From assembly GCF_017352135.1 (NCBI RefSeq), contig NZ_CP071457.1, forward strand, positions 261,899 to 325,898: DNA of 64,000 bases, written 5' to 3'. Below, in pieces: positions 44,111-51,621 of the stretch (positions within the stretch are counted from its first letter, which is position 1; every line of letters begins with the position of its first letter). The notes below the pieces were generated by a model. It had not been told where the DNA came from and did no database searches. It worked only from the letters and a program-made list of their open reading frames with translations. Position numbers and translations under genes: made by a program. This DNA comes from Rhizobium lentis (GTDB taxonomy: Bacteria; Pseudomonadota; Alphaproteobacteria; Rhizobiales; Rhizobiaceae).

Positions 44111-45096
44111 GCCCGAAAGGTCGCGATATCCTGAAGAGTATGGTCGGCGCCGTCGAGCCGGCACGACCGGAGGCGCCAAGCGCGCCGCCGCCGCATCGGC
44201 CTTCGGGCGCGGTCAAGGCGATGAACCTGTCGCTCGGACGGCTGGGAGAGGAGGCCGCTGCCGCGAAAGCTCTGCGCGAATCCTTGGCCTCCGGCGACAA
44301 GGTGCTGGAGATCGATCCGGCCGCCGTCGAAATGTCCTTCATCCGCGACCGTATTCCCGTCGATAAGGATCCTGAATTCGAGCGGTTGAAACAGTCGATC
44401 CAGGAGAGCGGGCAGCAGGTTCCGATCCTGGTACGGCCGGATCCCGTCACGGCCGGGCGCTACCAGGCCGCCTATGGCCATCGGCGGCTGCGCGCCGCTG
44501 CGGAGATCGGGGTTCCGGTCAAGGCCGTGGTGCGCAAGCTGACGGATGAGGAGTTGATCCTTGCACAGGGGCAGGAGAACGGTCCGCGCGTCGATCTGAG
44601 CTTTATCGAACGGGCGCTGTTTGCACGCCGCATGGACGAGCATGGCTTCAACCGCGACATGATTGCCAAGGCGCTGGCGACCGACAAGCCGGAGACGTCA
44701 AGGCTGTTGCAGGTGGCGCAGACGATCGATCCCGAAATCATTCTTGCCATCGGCCCGGCGCCGAAGGTCGGACGCCCACGCTGGCTGGCCTTTGCCGAAA
44801 AAGTCAGGGAACCGGGCGGCCAGAAGAAAGCCCAAGTCGCGGTCCGGGCCGCCGCTTTCCACGCGTTGGAGACCAATAGTCGCTTCGACGCCGTCTGGAA
44901 GGCGGTGGAGGAGAAGGGCGCGCCGCAACGGATCGAGCAGACATTGCGGACATCGGCGGGCGCGCCGCTGGCTTCGGTGGCTCGCTCCGGCAAAACCTTT
45001 CGCATCACCGCCAGATCGGCGGAGTTTTCGGAATTCCTGGCTCAGCGGTTGGCAGGCCTCGCCGCCGAGTTCGAAGAGGAAAATGACGGAAAATGA
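44107..45096 (+). CDS. repB: Plasmid partitioning protein RepB (ParB-like)
   Basis: The 329-residue protein begins MSPKGRDILKSMVGAVEP, with the ParB N-terminal domain (FERLKQSIQESGQQVPILVR and AYGHRRLRAAAEIG) and a helix-turn-helix region (DMIAKALATDKPETSRLLQV). The ATG at 44107 overlaps the repA stop (ATGA); a start at 44095 is also open. It binds the parS-like palindromes flanking it on both sides and works with RepA in segregation. Confidence 0.96.
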   Translation: MSPKGRDILKSMVGAVEPARPEAPSAPPPHRPSGAVKAMNLSLGRLGEEAAAAKALRESLASGDKVLEIDPAAVEMSFIRDRIPVDKDPEFERLKQSIQESGQQVPILVRPDPVTAGRYQAAYGHRRLRAAAEIGVPVKAVVRKLTDEELILAQGQENGPRVDLSFIERALFARRMDEHGFNRDMIAKALATDKPETSRLLQVAQTIDPEIILAIGPAPKVGRPRWLAFAEKVREPGGQKKAQVAVRAAAFHALETNSRFDAVWKAVEEKGAPQRIEQTLRTSAGAPLASVARSGKTFRITARSAEFSEFLAQRLAGLAAEFEEENDGK

Positions 45097-45109
45097 GGCA
45101 GTTAGGCGA

Positions 45110-45125
45110 GTTGTCAGCTGACAAT
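45110..45125. other. parS: parS-like site in the repB-repC intergenic region
   Basis: GTTGTCAGCTGACAAT, identical to the site upstream of repA except for the last base; the inner 14 bp are a perfect palindrome. It starts 13 nt after the repB stop codon. Confidence 0.78.
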
Positions 45126-45149
45126 TCGGATAGGAGATAACGCGCAAAA

Positions 45150-45203
45150 GAAAAAAGCCCCCGAACGTCACCGTCACGGAAGCTTTCCTCGTAGTCTTGA
45201 ACA
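45150..45203 (-). ncRNA. Putative antisense counter-transcribed RNA (incA-type) regulating repC
   Basis: The repB-repC gap of repABC replicons encodes a small antisense RNA that inhibits repC. Here, on the minus strand, TTGACA (45238-45233) and GATTCT (45215-45210) stand 17 nt apart, so transcription would begin near 45203. An 8-bp stem with U-G pairs (AAGCTTCC / GGGGGCTT, 45185-45155) and six T residues follow, ending near 45150. The RNA would be about 54 nt, close to known ctRNAs. Ends are inferred from motifs only. Confidence 0.7.
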
Positions 45204-45295
45204 CCTCCGAGAATCGCACTTCCGAGAATCGCTGTCAAGAGTTTTTGGCGCCGTTCTGGCGAGCCGATTTCTTTTGCCTCATCGAGGTGGAAGAT

Positions 45296-46588
45296 ATGGA
45301 AGTCGGAAGTGTAACGACGCCCTTTGGGCGGCGGCCGATGACGCTTGGCATGCTCGCGAGCCAGGTCACGGCCGCAGAGATCAAGCCTGGTCAATCGGTC
45401 GATAAGTGGAAGCTGTTTCGTGCACTGTGCGAGGCAAAGCCCCTCCTCGGAATTGCCGATCGGGCGCTTGCCGTGCTCAATGCGCTTTTGAGCTTTTACC
45501 CGAAGAACGACCTTGCCGAGGCAAACGGCTTGATCGTCTTCCCGTCGAATGTCCAGCTCTCGCTGAGGACGCACGGCATGGCCGAACAAACGGTCCGGCG
45601 TCATCTTGCAGCGCTTGTCGAGGCGGGCCTGCTGTTGCGCAAGGATAGTCCCAACGGCAAGCGTTATGTCCGCAGGGACAGGGCAGGGGAGGTTGACGAG
45701 GCGTTCGGCTTCTCGCTGGCGCCGCTGCTGGCCCGCGCCGAGGAGATCGAACAGCTTGCGGCCGAAGTCATGGCCGAGCGGCTGCATGTCCAGCGCCTGC
45801 GCGAACGGATCACCCTTTGCCGCCGCGATATCGCGAAGCTGATTGAGGCGGCGGTCGAGGAGGACGCGCCAGGGGATTGGCAGGGGCTGTATCTGGAGTT
45901 TCGGGATCTGGTCGAAGGCCTGCCGAGGTCGCCGACGACGGCGCAACTCGAGCAGTTGCTGGATGAGCTGGCTGCACTTCGAGCAGAGATACTTAACCAG
46001 CTGGAAACTCAGATTAATTCAACAAAACGAAGCGGCAATGCCCATTATATCGAGCGTCACATACAGAATTCAAACCCCGAATCCACATCTGAACTTGAAC
46101 CAAGCTTCGAAACGAAGCAGGGCGAGGGGGCAGAGCAAGACAATGGGCGAGGGGCCGTGACGATGGAAGGGAAGAAGCACAAGGATGCCGAAATGAGCGG
46201 GCAGGCGGAAGGGCCGGGTGGTCGTCGTGATGCTGGCGGACTGAGATCCTTCCCGTTAGGCTTGGTTCTGCAGGCCTGCCCGGAAATCCTGGCCTACGGA
46301 CCGGGTGGGGTGATCCGCAACTGGCGCGAGCTGATGACTGCCGCCGTCACGGTTCGATCGATGCTCGGCGTCAGTCCGTCAGCCTATGAGGAGGCGGCAA
46401 ATGTGATGGGTGCGGAAAATGCGGCGACGGTGATGGCATGCATCCTGGAGCGCGGGGGCCATATCAACTCGGCCGGTGGGTATCTTCGCGACCTGACGAG
46501 GCGAAGCGAAAAGGGAGAATTCGCGGTCGGCCCGATGCTGATGGCGCTCCTGCGGGCAAATGCACCGGCCGGCCGGAAGGCCGGATAG
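45296..46588 (+). CDS. repC: Plasmid replication initiator RepC
   Basis: The 430-residue protein, from MEVGSVTTPFGRRPMTLGML, is a RepC initiator. The N-terminal half includes LRTHGMAEQTVRRHLAALVE (winged-helix-like) and DSPNGKRYVRRDRAGEVDEA. The C-terminal part (GLVLQACPEILAYGPGGVIR, ERGGHINSAGGYLRDLTR) is also typical. It is 429-430 residues, in the RepC range. The long open frame upstream to 45197 overlaps the ctRNA and is not used; GAGGTGG precedes the ATG at 45296. It initiates replication at the origin within its own coding sequence. Confidence 0.95.
   Translation: MEVGSVTTPFGRRPMTLGMLASQVTAAEIKPGQSVDKWKLFRALCEAKPLLGIADRALAVLNALLSFYPKNDLAEANGLIVFPSNVQLSLRTHGMAEQTVRRHLAALVEAGLLLRKDSPNGKRYVRRDRAGEVDEAFGFSLAPLLARAEEIEQLAAEVMAERLHVQRLRERITLCRRDIAKLIEAAVEEDAPGDWQGLYLEFRDLVEGLPRSPTTAQLEQLLDELAALRAEILNQLETQINSTKRSGNAHYIERHIQNSNPESTSELEPSFETKQGEGAEQDNGRGAVTMEGKKHKDAEMSGQAEGPGGRRDAGGLRSFPLGLVLQACPEILAYGPGGVIRNWRELMTAAVTVRSMLGVSPSAYEEAANVMGAENAATVMACILERGGHINSAGGYLRDLTRRSEKGEFAVGPMLMALLRANAPAGRKAG
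45985..46080. other. Putative oriV, AT-rich stretch within repC
   Basis: The middle of repC contains the most AT-rich part of the gene, near TTAATTCAACAAAACG and ATTATATCG. In characterised repABC replicons the origin lies inside repC in such a stretch. No repeats were found by eye, so the exact limits are a guess. Confidence 0.45.
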
Positions 46589-46644
46589 GTCTTCGGCGGT
46601 GCCGGTGAATTCTGTCGGCACGGGGGAGGGCGATGCGCGGAACG

Positions 46645-46967
46645 TCAGCGGATAAGCCTTCGCTCCAGGAAGGCCTGCATGTCGCGGCGTCCGTCTGCCA
46701 CGCAATAGACGATGACGTCGCTGCCCATGATACGGTAGATCATACGCCAAGGGTTGTGATGCACTTCCCGATATTCGGAGATGCCGATGCCGGCCAGTTC
46801 CTTTGGGATGTTTCCGCGGGCGGGGAATTCTTCGAGCTCGGCACAGGCGCTTTCGATTTCCGTCAGGATGCGATCCGTCATGTCGGCGCCCTCGCGGCCG
46901 GAATGAAGCGATAGAGATCCTCGACGTCGCGTTCCGCGTCCTCAGCGAAACGAACGCGATAAGGCAT
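46645..46967 (-). pseudogene. RelE/ParE-family toxin, frameshifted
   Basis: The full-length protein would start MPYRVRFAEDAERDVEDLYR at 46967, one base overlapping the antitoxin stop (TGATG), and end with DVIVYCVADGRRDMQAFLER, a ParE toxin. The frame breaks after RFIPA: as written the N-terminal frame continues to ARAPT and a TGA stop, whereas the rest (REGADMTDRILTEIESACAE) lies in another frame. One missing C in the GGCC/GCG context near 46893-46900 accounts for this. A 78-residue frame from the internal ATG at 46881 remains open but lacks the first helix and strand, so it is probably inactive. A sequencing error is the alternative. Confidence 0.8.
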
Positions 46968-47248
46968 CAGGACTGGCTGTCGGCCAGCCGCTTGCGAATG
47001 CGCGCGAAGGATTCCCCAGCGGGGTGCGTCTTTCCTTCCTCGACTTGCCGATTGGTGAGCGCCAGCACCTTCAGAAACGCCAACGTCTCCTGCGTTTCTT
47101 CATATTGGCCGACATCCTGAAGGATCGCTTTCGCCTCGCCATGAAGGATGATCACGACAGGCTGCGGGTTGTCCTTCAACGTCCGGATGATCTCGGGCGC
47201 GTGTGCCTTGAGATAGCTGATCGGCTTGACCTGTTCTGACAGCTTTAT
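46967..47248 (-). pseudogene. Phd/YefM-family antitoxin with apparent loss of the ATG start
   Basis: The frame encodes IKLSEQVKPISYLKAHAPEI ... GQYEETQETLAFLKVLALTN, and the stop overlaps the toxin start, as in these modules. The KPISYLKAHA motif is the family N terminus and should start with a methionine at 47248, but the codon is ATA, preceded by AGGAG at the right distance. Initiation at ATA is rare; a TTG at 47179 would yield a 70-residue protein lacking this region. Together with the frameshifted toxin, the module looks decayed. If ATA does start translation, the antitoxin is intact. Confidence 0.65.
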
Positions 47249-47385
47249 GCGGCACTCCTTTTGACCAGAATATGGTTCATCAAATAGTCGATTGGAATAT
47301 CTCGGTCCACCGTCCTCCCGGGGCGAGCGAGCAATTCATCCGCGCCTGCTTTTTTCCCCTCAGCCGCTTCGAAAGAGAATGTCAT
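47245..47385 (-). CDS. Possible 46-residue ORF ahead of the antitoxin
   Basis: An ATG at 47385 opens 46 codons (MTFSFEAAEGKKAGADELLA to LVKRSAA) that stop with TAA overlapping the antitoxin start region. No family is recognised and the ribosome binding site is weak. It could be a real small leader ORF coupled to the antitoxin or chance. Confidence 0.25.
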   Translation of the reverse strand: MTFSFEAAEGKKAGADELLARPGRTVDRDIPIDYLMNHILVKRSAA

Positions 47386-47455
47386 TTCTTATAAAAAGGT
47401 TTGTCTACTGATTTTATAGATTAAATAATGCAACCATTGAGCGGATCGTGGCGTC

Positions 47456-48448
47456 ATGACCTACCTTCTCAGCCTTCTCGACAAAAGCCCGATTGAACAG
47501 GGCCTCACCGCTGCGGACGCACTGCGAGCGACGGTGAAGATCGCCGCCCGGGCCGAGGAGCTCGGCTACCACCGTTTCTGGGTCGCTGAGCATCACAATA
47601 TGTCCAATCTGGCGAGTTCGGCGCCGGAGGCGCTGATCGCCTATCTTCTGGCAAAGACTTCGAAGATCCGCGTCGGCTCAGGCGGAGTGATGCTGCAGCA
47701 TTACAGCGCCTACAAGGTGGCCGAGACCTTCAATCTCCTCGCCTCGCTGGCGCCCGGCCGTGTCGATCTCGGCGTCGGCAAGGCCCCAGGCGGTTTTCCG
47801 CTCGCAACGCGCGCCCTTCAGCGCGCCTTCGATCCGTCCAGCAAGCCGGATTTTGCGAGCCAGCTGTCCGATCTCAACACCTATCTCGCCGCCGATCCCA
47901 ATTACAACGGCGCGCAGGCGACCCCTTTCCCGCCGACGGCTCCAGAACGTTTCCTGCTCGGCGCTACCGTCGAGAGCGCCGAACTCGCTGCCGAGAAGGG
48001 ATGGAACCTTGTCTTCGCCGGCCATCTGAATGGCGATCCTGACAATCTCAGCAGGACTTTCGACGCCTATGACCGGGCGTCCGGCGGCAAACGACCGATC
48101 CTTGCGCTCGCAGCCTTTGCAGCCGAGAGCGAGGATTATGCCCGCGAGCGCGTCGCCGACCTTCGCATCGTCAAGGTGTTCTTGCCGAACGGTCAGACCG
48201 TCAACGTCGGCAGCGAAGAACAGGCGGCCGAATTCGCTCGTCAGGCGGGCGTCACCGATTACCGCATCGAGGAGAAGGTGCCGAGCGTGCTGCACGGCAC
48301 GGCAAAGCAGATCCGCAAGGAGCTGGACGAACTTCACCGCCGCTACGGCGTCAACGAATTCGTTCTCGACACACCGGCTCTTTCAGCCGCCGAGCGCCTC
48401 GCTTCCATCGAGCTGCTCGCCGCCGAGCGGCTTTCTCTCGTCGCCTGA
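47456..48448 (+). CDS. LLM-class flavin-dependent monooxygenase (MsnO8/YtmO-like)
   Basis: The 330-residue luciferase-like protein reads YLLSLLDKSPIEQGLTAADA, GYHRFWVAEHHNMSNLASSA and GRVDLGVGKAPGGFPLATRA, all family markers of the LLM class, subgroup of Bacillus YtmO/CmoO. It needs reduced FMN from a separate reductase; a candidate is encoded at 58484. It is the first gene of the sulfur-type cluster. It probably oxidises an S-alkyl or N-acetyl cysteine derivative; this is inference from neighbours. Confidence 0.9.
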   Translation: MTYLLSLLDKSPIEQGLTAADALRATVKIAARAEELGYHRFWVAEHHNMSNLASSAPEALIAYLLAKTSKIRVGSGGVMLQHYSAYKVAETFNLLASLAPGRVDLGVGKAPGGFPLATRALQRAFDPSSKPDFASQLSDLNTYLAADPNYNGAQATPFPPTAPERFLLGATVESAELAAEKGWNLVFAGHLNGDPDNLSRTFDAYDRASGGKRPILALAAFAAESEDYARERVADLRIVKVFLPNGQTVNVGSEEQAAEFARQAGVTDYRIEEKVPSVLHGTAKQIRKELDELHRRYGVNEFVLDTPALSAAERLASIELLAAERLSLVA

Positions 48449-48471
48449 CCGTTTCAAGAAGGATCGATCCC

Positions 48472-49821
48472 ATGGCTCAGAAACACATTACGTTCGGCAT
48501 CATGCTGCAGGGTCCAGGCGGCCATATGAATGCCTGGAAGCATCCGAGTGGACCGGCCGATGCCAGCGTCAACTTCGATTTCTTCGTTGAGACGGCGCGC
48601 AGGGCGGAAGCAGCCGGCATCGCTTTCGCCTTCGTCGCCGACGGTCTTTACATCAACGAGCAGTCGATCCCGCATTTCCTCAACCGCTTCGAGCCTATCG
48701 CGATCCTTTCGGCCCTCGCCGCTTCGACGTCCAGGATCGGGCTCGTCGGTACGGTCTCGACCTCCTACAGCGATCCCTTCACCATCGCCCGCCAGTTCGC
48801 CTCGATCGATCTCATCAGCGGCGGCAGGGCAGGGTGGAACGCGGTGACGTCACCGCTTGAGGGCTCGGGGCGCAATTACAATCGCGAGCATCCCGAGCAC
48901 CAACTGCGCTACGAGATCGCCGAGGATTATATCGATGCGATCAAAGGCCTCTGGGATTCCTGGGACGACGATGCTTTTGTGCGCAATCGCGAGACCGGCG
49001 TCTTTGTTGACAAGACGAAGATGCATCGCCTTAACCACAAGGGTCGCTTCTTCCGAATCGAGGGGCCGCTGAATATCGGCCGCTCGAAGCAGGGCCAGCC
49101 CGTCATCTTCCAGGCAGGTGCTTCGGATTCCGGCATCAGGCTTGCCGGCAAGCACGCCGACGCCGTCTTCACCAACGGCGGGCCGTTCGAGGAGGCGCAA
49201 GCCTTCTACCGGCAGCTGAAGGACAGCGTGATCGCCCATGGGCGCAGTCCTGCCGAAGTTGGCATCTATCCCGGCATCGGGCCGATCGTCGGCGCGACGT
49301 CCGATGAGGCGGAAGCCAAGTACCAGGCGATCCGCAATCTCGTCACGATCGAGGAGGCGTTGCTTTATCTCGGCCGCTTCTTCGATCATCACGATTTCAG
49401 CGCCTATCCGCTCGACGAGCCGTTCCCCGAGCTTGGTGATATCGGCAGGAATAATTTCCGCGCCACCACCGATCGCATCAAAAGGACGGCGCGGGAGCGA
49501 GGGCTGACGCTCCGGCAGGTGGCGCTCGATTCGGCAACGCCGCGCACCGCCTTCATTGGCACCGCCGAGCATATCGCAGACGAGATCATCCGCTGGGTGG
49601 ATCATGGCGCCGCCGACGGCTTCATCCTCGGCTTCCCAGTCATTGCCGAGGGCTTCGACGATTTTGCCCGATACGTCCTGCCGATCCTTACCGAGCGCGG
49701 TTATTTCGATCCCGTCTTCAAGGGCGAGACGCTGCGCGACCATCTCGGCCTGCCCTTCCGCCAAAGCCGCTATGCAACCCCTGCGGATGAGCTCGAACGC
49801 GGAAAGGCTGTCGGCGCCTGA
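48472..49821 (+). CDS. NtaA/SnaA/DszA-family FMN-dependent monooxygenase (YxeK/CmoJ-like)
   Basis: The 449-residue protein belongs to the nitrilotriacetate monooxygenase subgroup of LLM enzymes. It starts HITFGIMLQGPGGHMNAWKH and has AFVADGLYINEQS, IDLISGGRAGWNAVTSPLEG and QPVIFQAGASDSGIRLAGKH, strongly characteristic of the family. Length is typical (about 440). It lies 23 nt after the first LLM gene and 14 nt before the deacetylase gene. In Bacillus, YxeK and CmoJ of this family attack N-acetyl-S-(2-succino)cysteine and related thioethers. The same role here is likely but unproven. Confidence 0.92.
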   Translation: MAQKHITFGIMLQGPGGHMNAWKHPSGPADASVNFDFFVETARRAEAAGIAFAFVADGLYINEQSIPHFLNRFEPIAILSALAASTSRIGLVGTVSTSYSDPFTIARQFASIDLISGGRAGWNAVTSPLEGSGRNYNREHPEHQLRYEIAEDYIDAIKGLWDSWDDDAFVRNRETGVFVDKTKMHRLNHKGRFFRIEGPLNIGRSKQGQPVIFQAGASDSGIRLAGKHADAVFTNGGPFEEAQAFYRQLKDSVIAHGRSPAEVGIYPGIGPIVGATSDEAEAKYQAIRNLVTIEEALLYLGRFFDHHDFSAYPLDEPFPELGDIGRNNFRATTDRIKRTARERGLTLRQVALDSATPRTAFIGTAEHIADEIIRWVDHGAADGFILGFPVIAEGFDDFARYVLPILTERGYFDPVFKGETLRDHLGLPFRQSRYATPADELERGKAVGA

Positions 49822-49835
49822 GCCGGCGAATCGTC

Positions 49836-51035
49836 ATGAACGTCATCGCTCAGAACCCGCGCAGCAACGATCCAGTCGAGAAGGGAATCGCCTGTTACCT
49901 CGATGAAATCATCGCGCTGCGCCACGATCTGCACCAATATCCCGAGCTGGCGTTCCAGGAGCTGAGGACCAGCAAGCTTGTGGCATCCCGGCTTTCCTCC
50001 TGGGGCTACGAGGTGGCGACGGGCATTGCCGGCACCGGCATCGTCGCCACCCTCAGGCGCGGGACAGGCAAGAAGCGGATAGGTATCCGGGCGGATATGG
50101 ACGCGCTGCCGATCGAGGAGGCCAGCGACCTTGCCTATGCCAGCAGCAATCCCGGCGTCATGCACGCCTGCGGCCATGACGGGCACACCTCGATCCTGCT
50201 TGCCGCCGCCCGTTATCTCGCGGAAAGCGGCAATTTCAGCGGCACGCTCAGGCTGATCTTCCAGCCGGCCGAAGAAATCGGTGCAGGCGCCCGCAGAATG
50301 ATCTCGGAAGGGCTGTTCGAACGATTTCCCGTCGATTCGGTCTTCGGGTTGCACAACTGGCCGGGTGTATCGGCGGGTCAGTTCGGCTTCGTCACAGGTC
50401 CCGCCATGGCGTCGGTCGACCAGGCGGTGATCAGGATCCTTGGCAAGGGTGGCCACGGCGCCGAACCTCACCGGGCCGTCGATCCGGTCTTGGCGTCGGC
50501 CTCCTTCATCACCGCCCTGCAAAGCGTCGTCTCGCGCAATGTCGATCCGCAGGATATGGCGGTTGCGACCGTCGGCTCGATCCATGCCGGTTCCGCCTCG
50601 AACGTCATCCCGGAAAGCGTCGAGATGCAGCTCACCATGCGGGCCTACAGCGAGACTGTCCGCCAGCTTTTGGGAGAGCGCATTCCGGCCCTTGCCCGCG
50701 CCCAGGCCGAAAGCTTCGGCGCCGAGGCGGATGTGAATTACCGGCTCGGCTTTCCGGCGCTGGTCAACCACGCCAAAGAAACGGCCTTTGCCCGCGACGT
50801 CGCATATGACGCGCTTGGTTCGGCGGCGATCGAGAACGATTTCCGGCCGAGAACCGCGAGCGAGGATTTCGCTTTCATGCTGCTGGCCAATCCCGGCAGC
50901 TATCTCTTCGTGGGGAACGGCGACAGCGCTCCGCTCCACAGCGCCTACTACAATTTCAATGACGCGATCATCGCGCCCGCCGCCCGCTACTGGGTGCGGC
51001 TCGCCGAAGCCTTCCTCACTGACGACAATGGGTGA
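49836..51035 (+). CDS. M20-family amidohydrolase / N-acyl amino acid deacetylase (YxeP/YtnL-like)
   Basis: The 399-residue metal-dependent hydrolase has IGIRADMDALPIEEA, the metal motif MHACGHDGHTSILLAAARYL with Cys and His, and FQPAEEIGAGARRM with the catalytic Glu. These belong to the M20D subgroup with hippurate hydrolase and IAA-amino acid hydrolase. Its probable job is to remove an N-acetyl group after the monooxygenase step, as YxeP does. The following GNAT gene overlaps the stop region. Confidence 0.92.
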   Translation: MNVIAQNPRSNDPVEKGIACYLDEIIALRHDLHQYPELAFQELRTSKLVASRLSSWGYEVATGIAGTGIVATLRRGTGKKRIGIRADMDALPIEEASDLAYASSNPGVMHACGHDGHTSILLAAARYLAESGNFSGTLRLIFQPAEEIGAGARRMISEGLFERFPVDSVFGLHNWPGVSAGQFGFVTGPAMASVDQAVIRILGKGGHGAEPHRAVDPVLASASFITALQSVVSRNVDPQDMAVATVGSIHAGSASNVIPESVEMQLTMRAYSETVRQLLGERIPALARAQAESFGAEADVNYRLGFPALVNHAKETAFARDVAYDALGSAAIENDFRPRTASEDFAFMLLANPGSYLFVGNGDSAPLHSAYYNFNDAIIAPAARYWVRLAEAFLTDDNG

Positions 51036-51586
51036 TGAACGATATGAGCGATACGTTTCTCTATACCAGCCCTCTCGATCCCCGCGCCAAGCCGTTGATC
51101 GATGAATTGATCCACGAATATGACAGCCGCTACGGCACCTATTTCAATGCGGAAGGCGCGGCCGCCGAGCTCAACCGTTATCCCCCGGAAGCCTTCGCGC
51201 CGCCGGACGGCAATTTTCTCCTGTTGATCCGCAATGGCGACACCATCGGCGGCGGCGCCTTCAAGCACTATGACGAACGCACGGCCGAATTCAAACGCAT
51301 CTGGACACGCTCCGACCTGCGCCGCCAAGGCCTTGCCCGCAAGGTGCTGGTGGAGCTGGAGGCCCAGGCCGCCCGCCAAGGCTATAGCAGGATCTATCTC
51401 ACGACCGGTTTCCGCCAGCCCGAGGCCGTCGGCCTCTATCTGAATTATGGCTATACCGCTCTCTTCGACACATCAGTCGATCCCGAGATCTACAAGAGCC
51501 TGCCTTTCGAGAAGGACATCACCCATCTCGCTGCGCCGGTTTTCGATAGCGAACCGCGCCTGGTGGTGGCCGGCGCAAGTCTCTGA
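51035..51586 (+). CDS. GNAT-family N-acetyltransferase
   Basis: The 183-residue protein has the GNAT core GDTIGGGAFKHYDERTAEFK, the acetyl-CoA loop RSDLRRQGLARKVLVELEAQ and YSRIYLTTGFRQPEAVGLYL. Its start overlaps the deacetylase gene (TGATGA context); GTG at 51032 and ATG at 51044 are alternatives. In the ytm/yxe systems, such an acetyltransferase (YtmI, YxeL) acetylates S-modified cysteine before oxidation. Here it is placed between the deacetylase and the transporter genes. Confidence 0.9.
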   Translation: MNDMSDTFLYTSPLDPRAKPLIDELIHEYDSRYGTYFNAEGAAAELNRYPPEAFAPPDGNFLLLIRNGDTIGGGAFKHYDERTAEFKRIWTRSDLRRQGLARKVLVELEAQAARQGYSRIYLTTGFRQPEAVGLYLNYGYTALFDTSVDPEIYKSLPFEKDITHLAAPVFDSEPRLVVAGASL

Positions 51587-51621
51587 AACCGCAAGTCCGA
51601 TAATCATAAAGGGAAGCAAGA

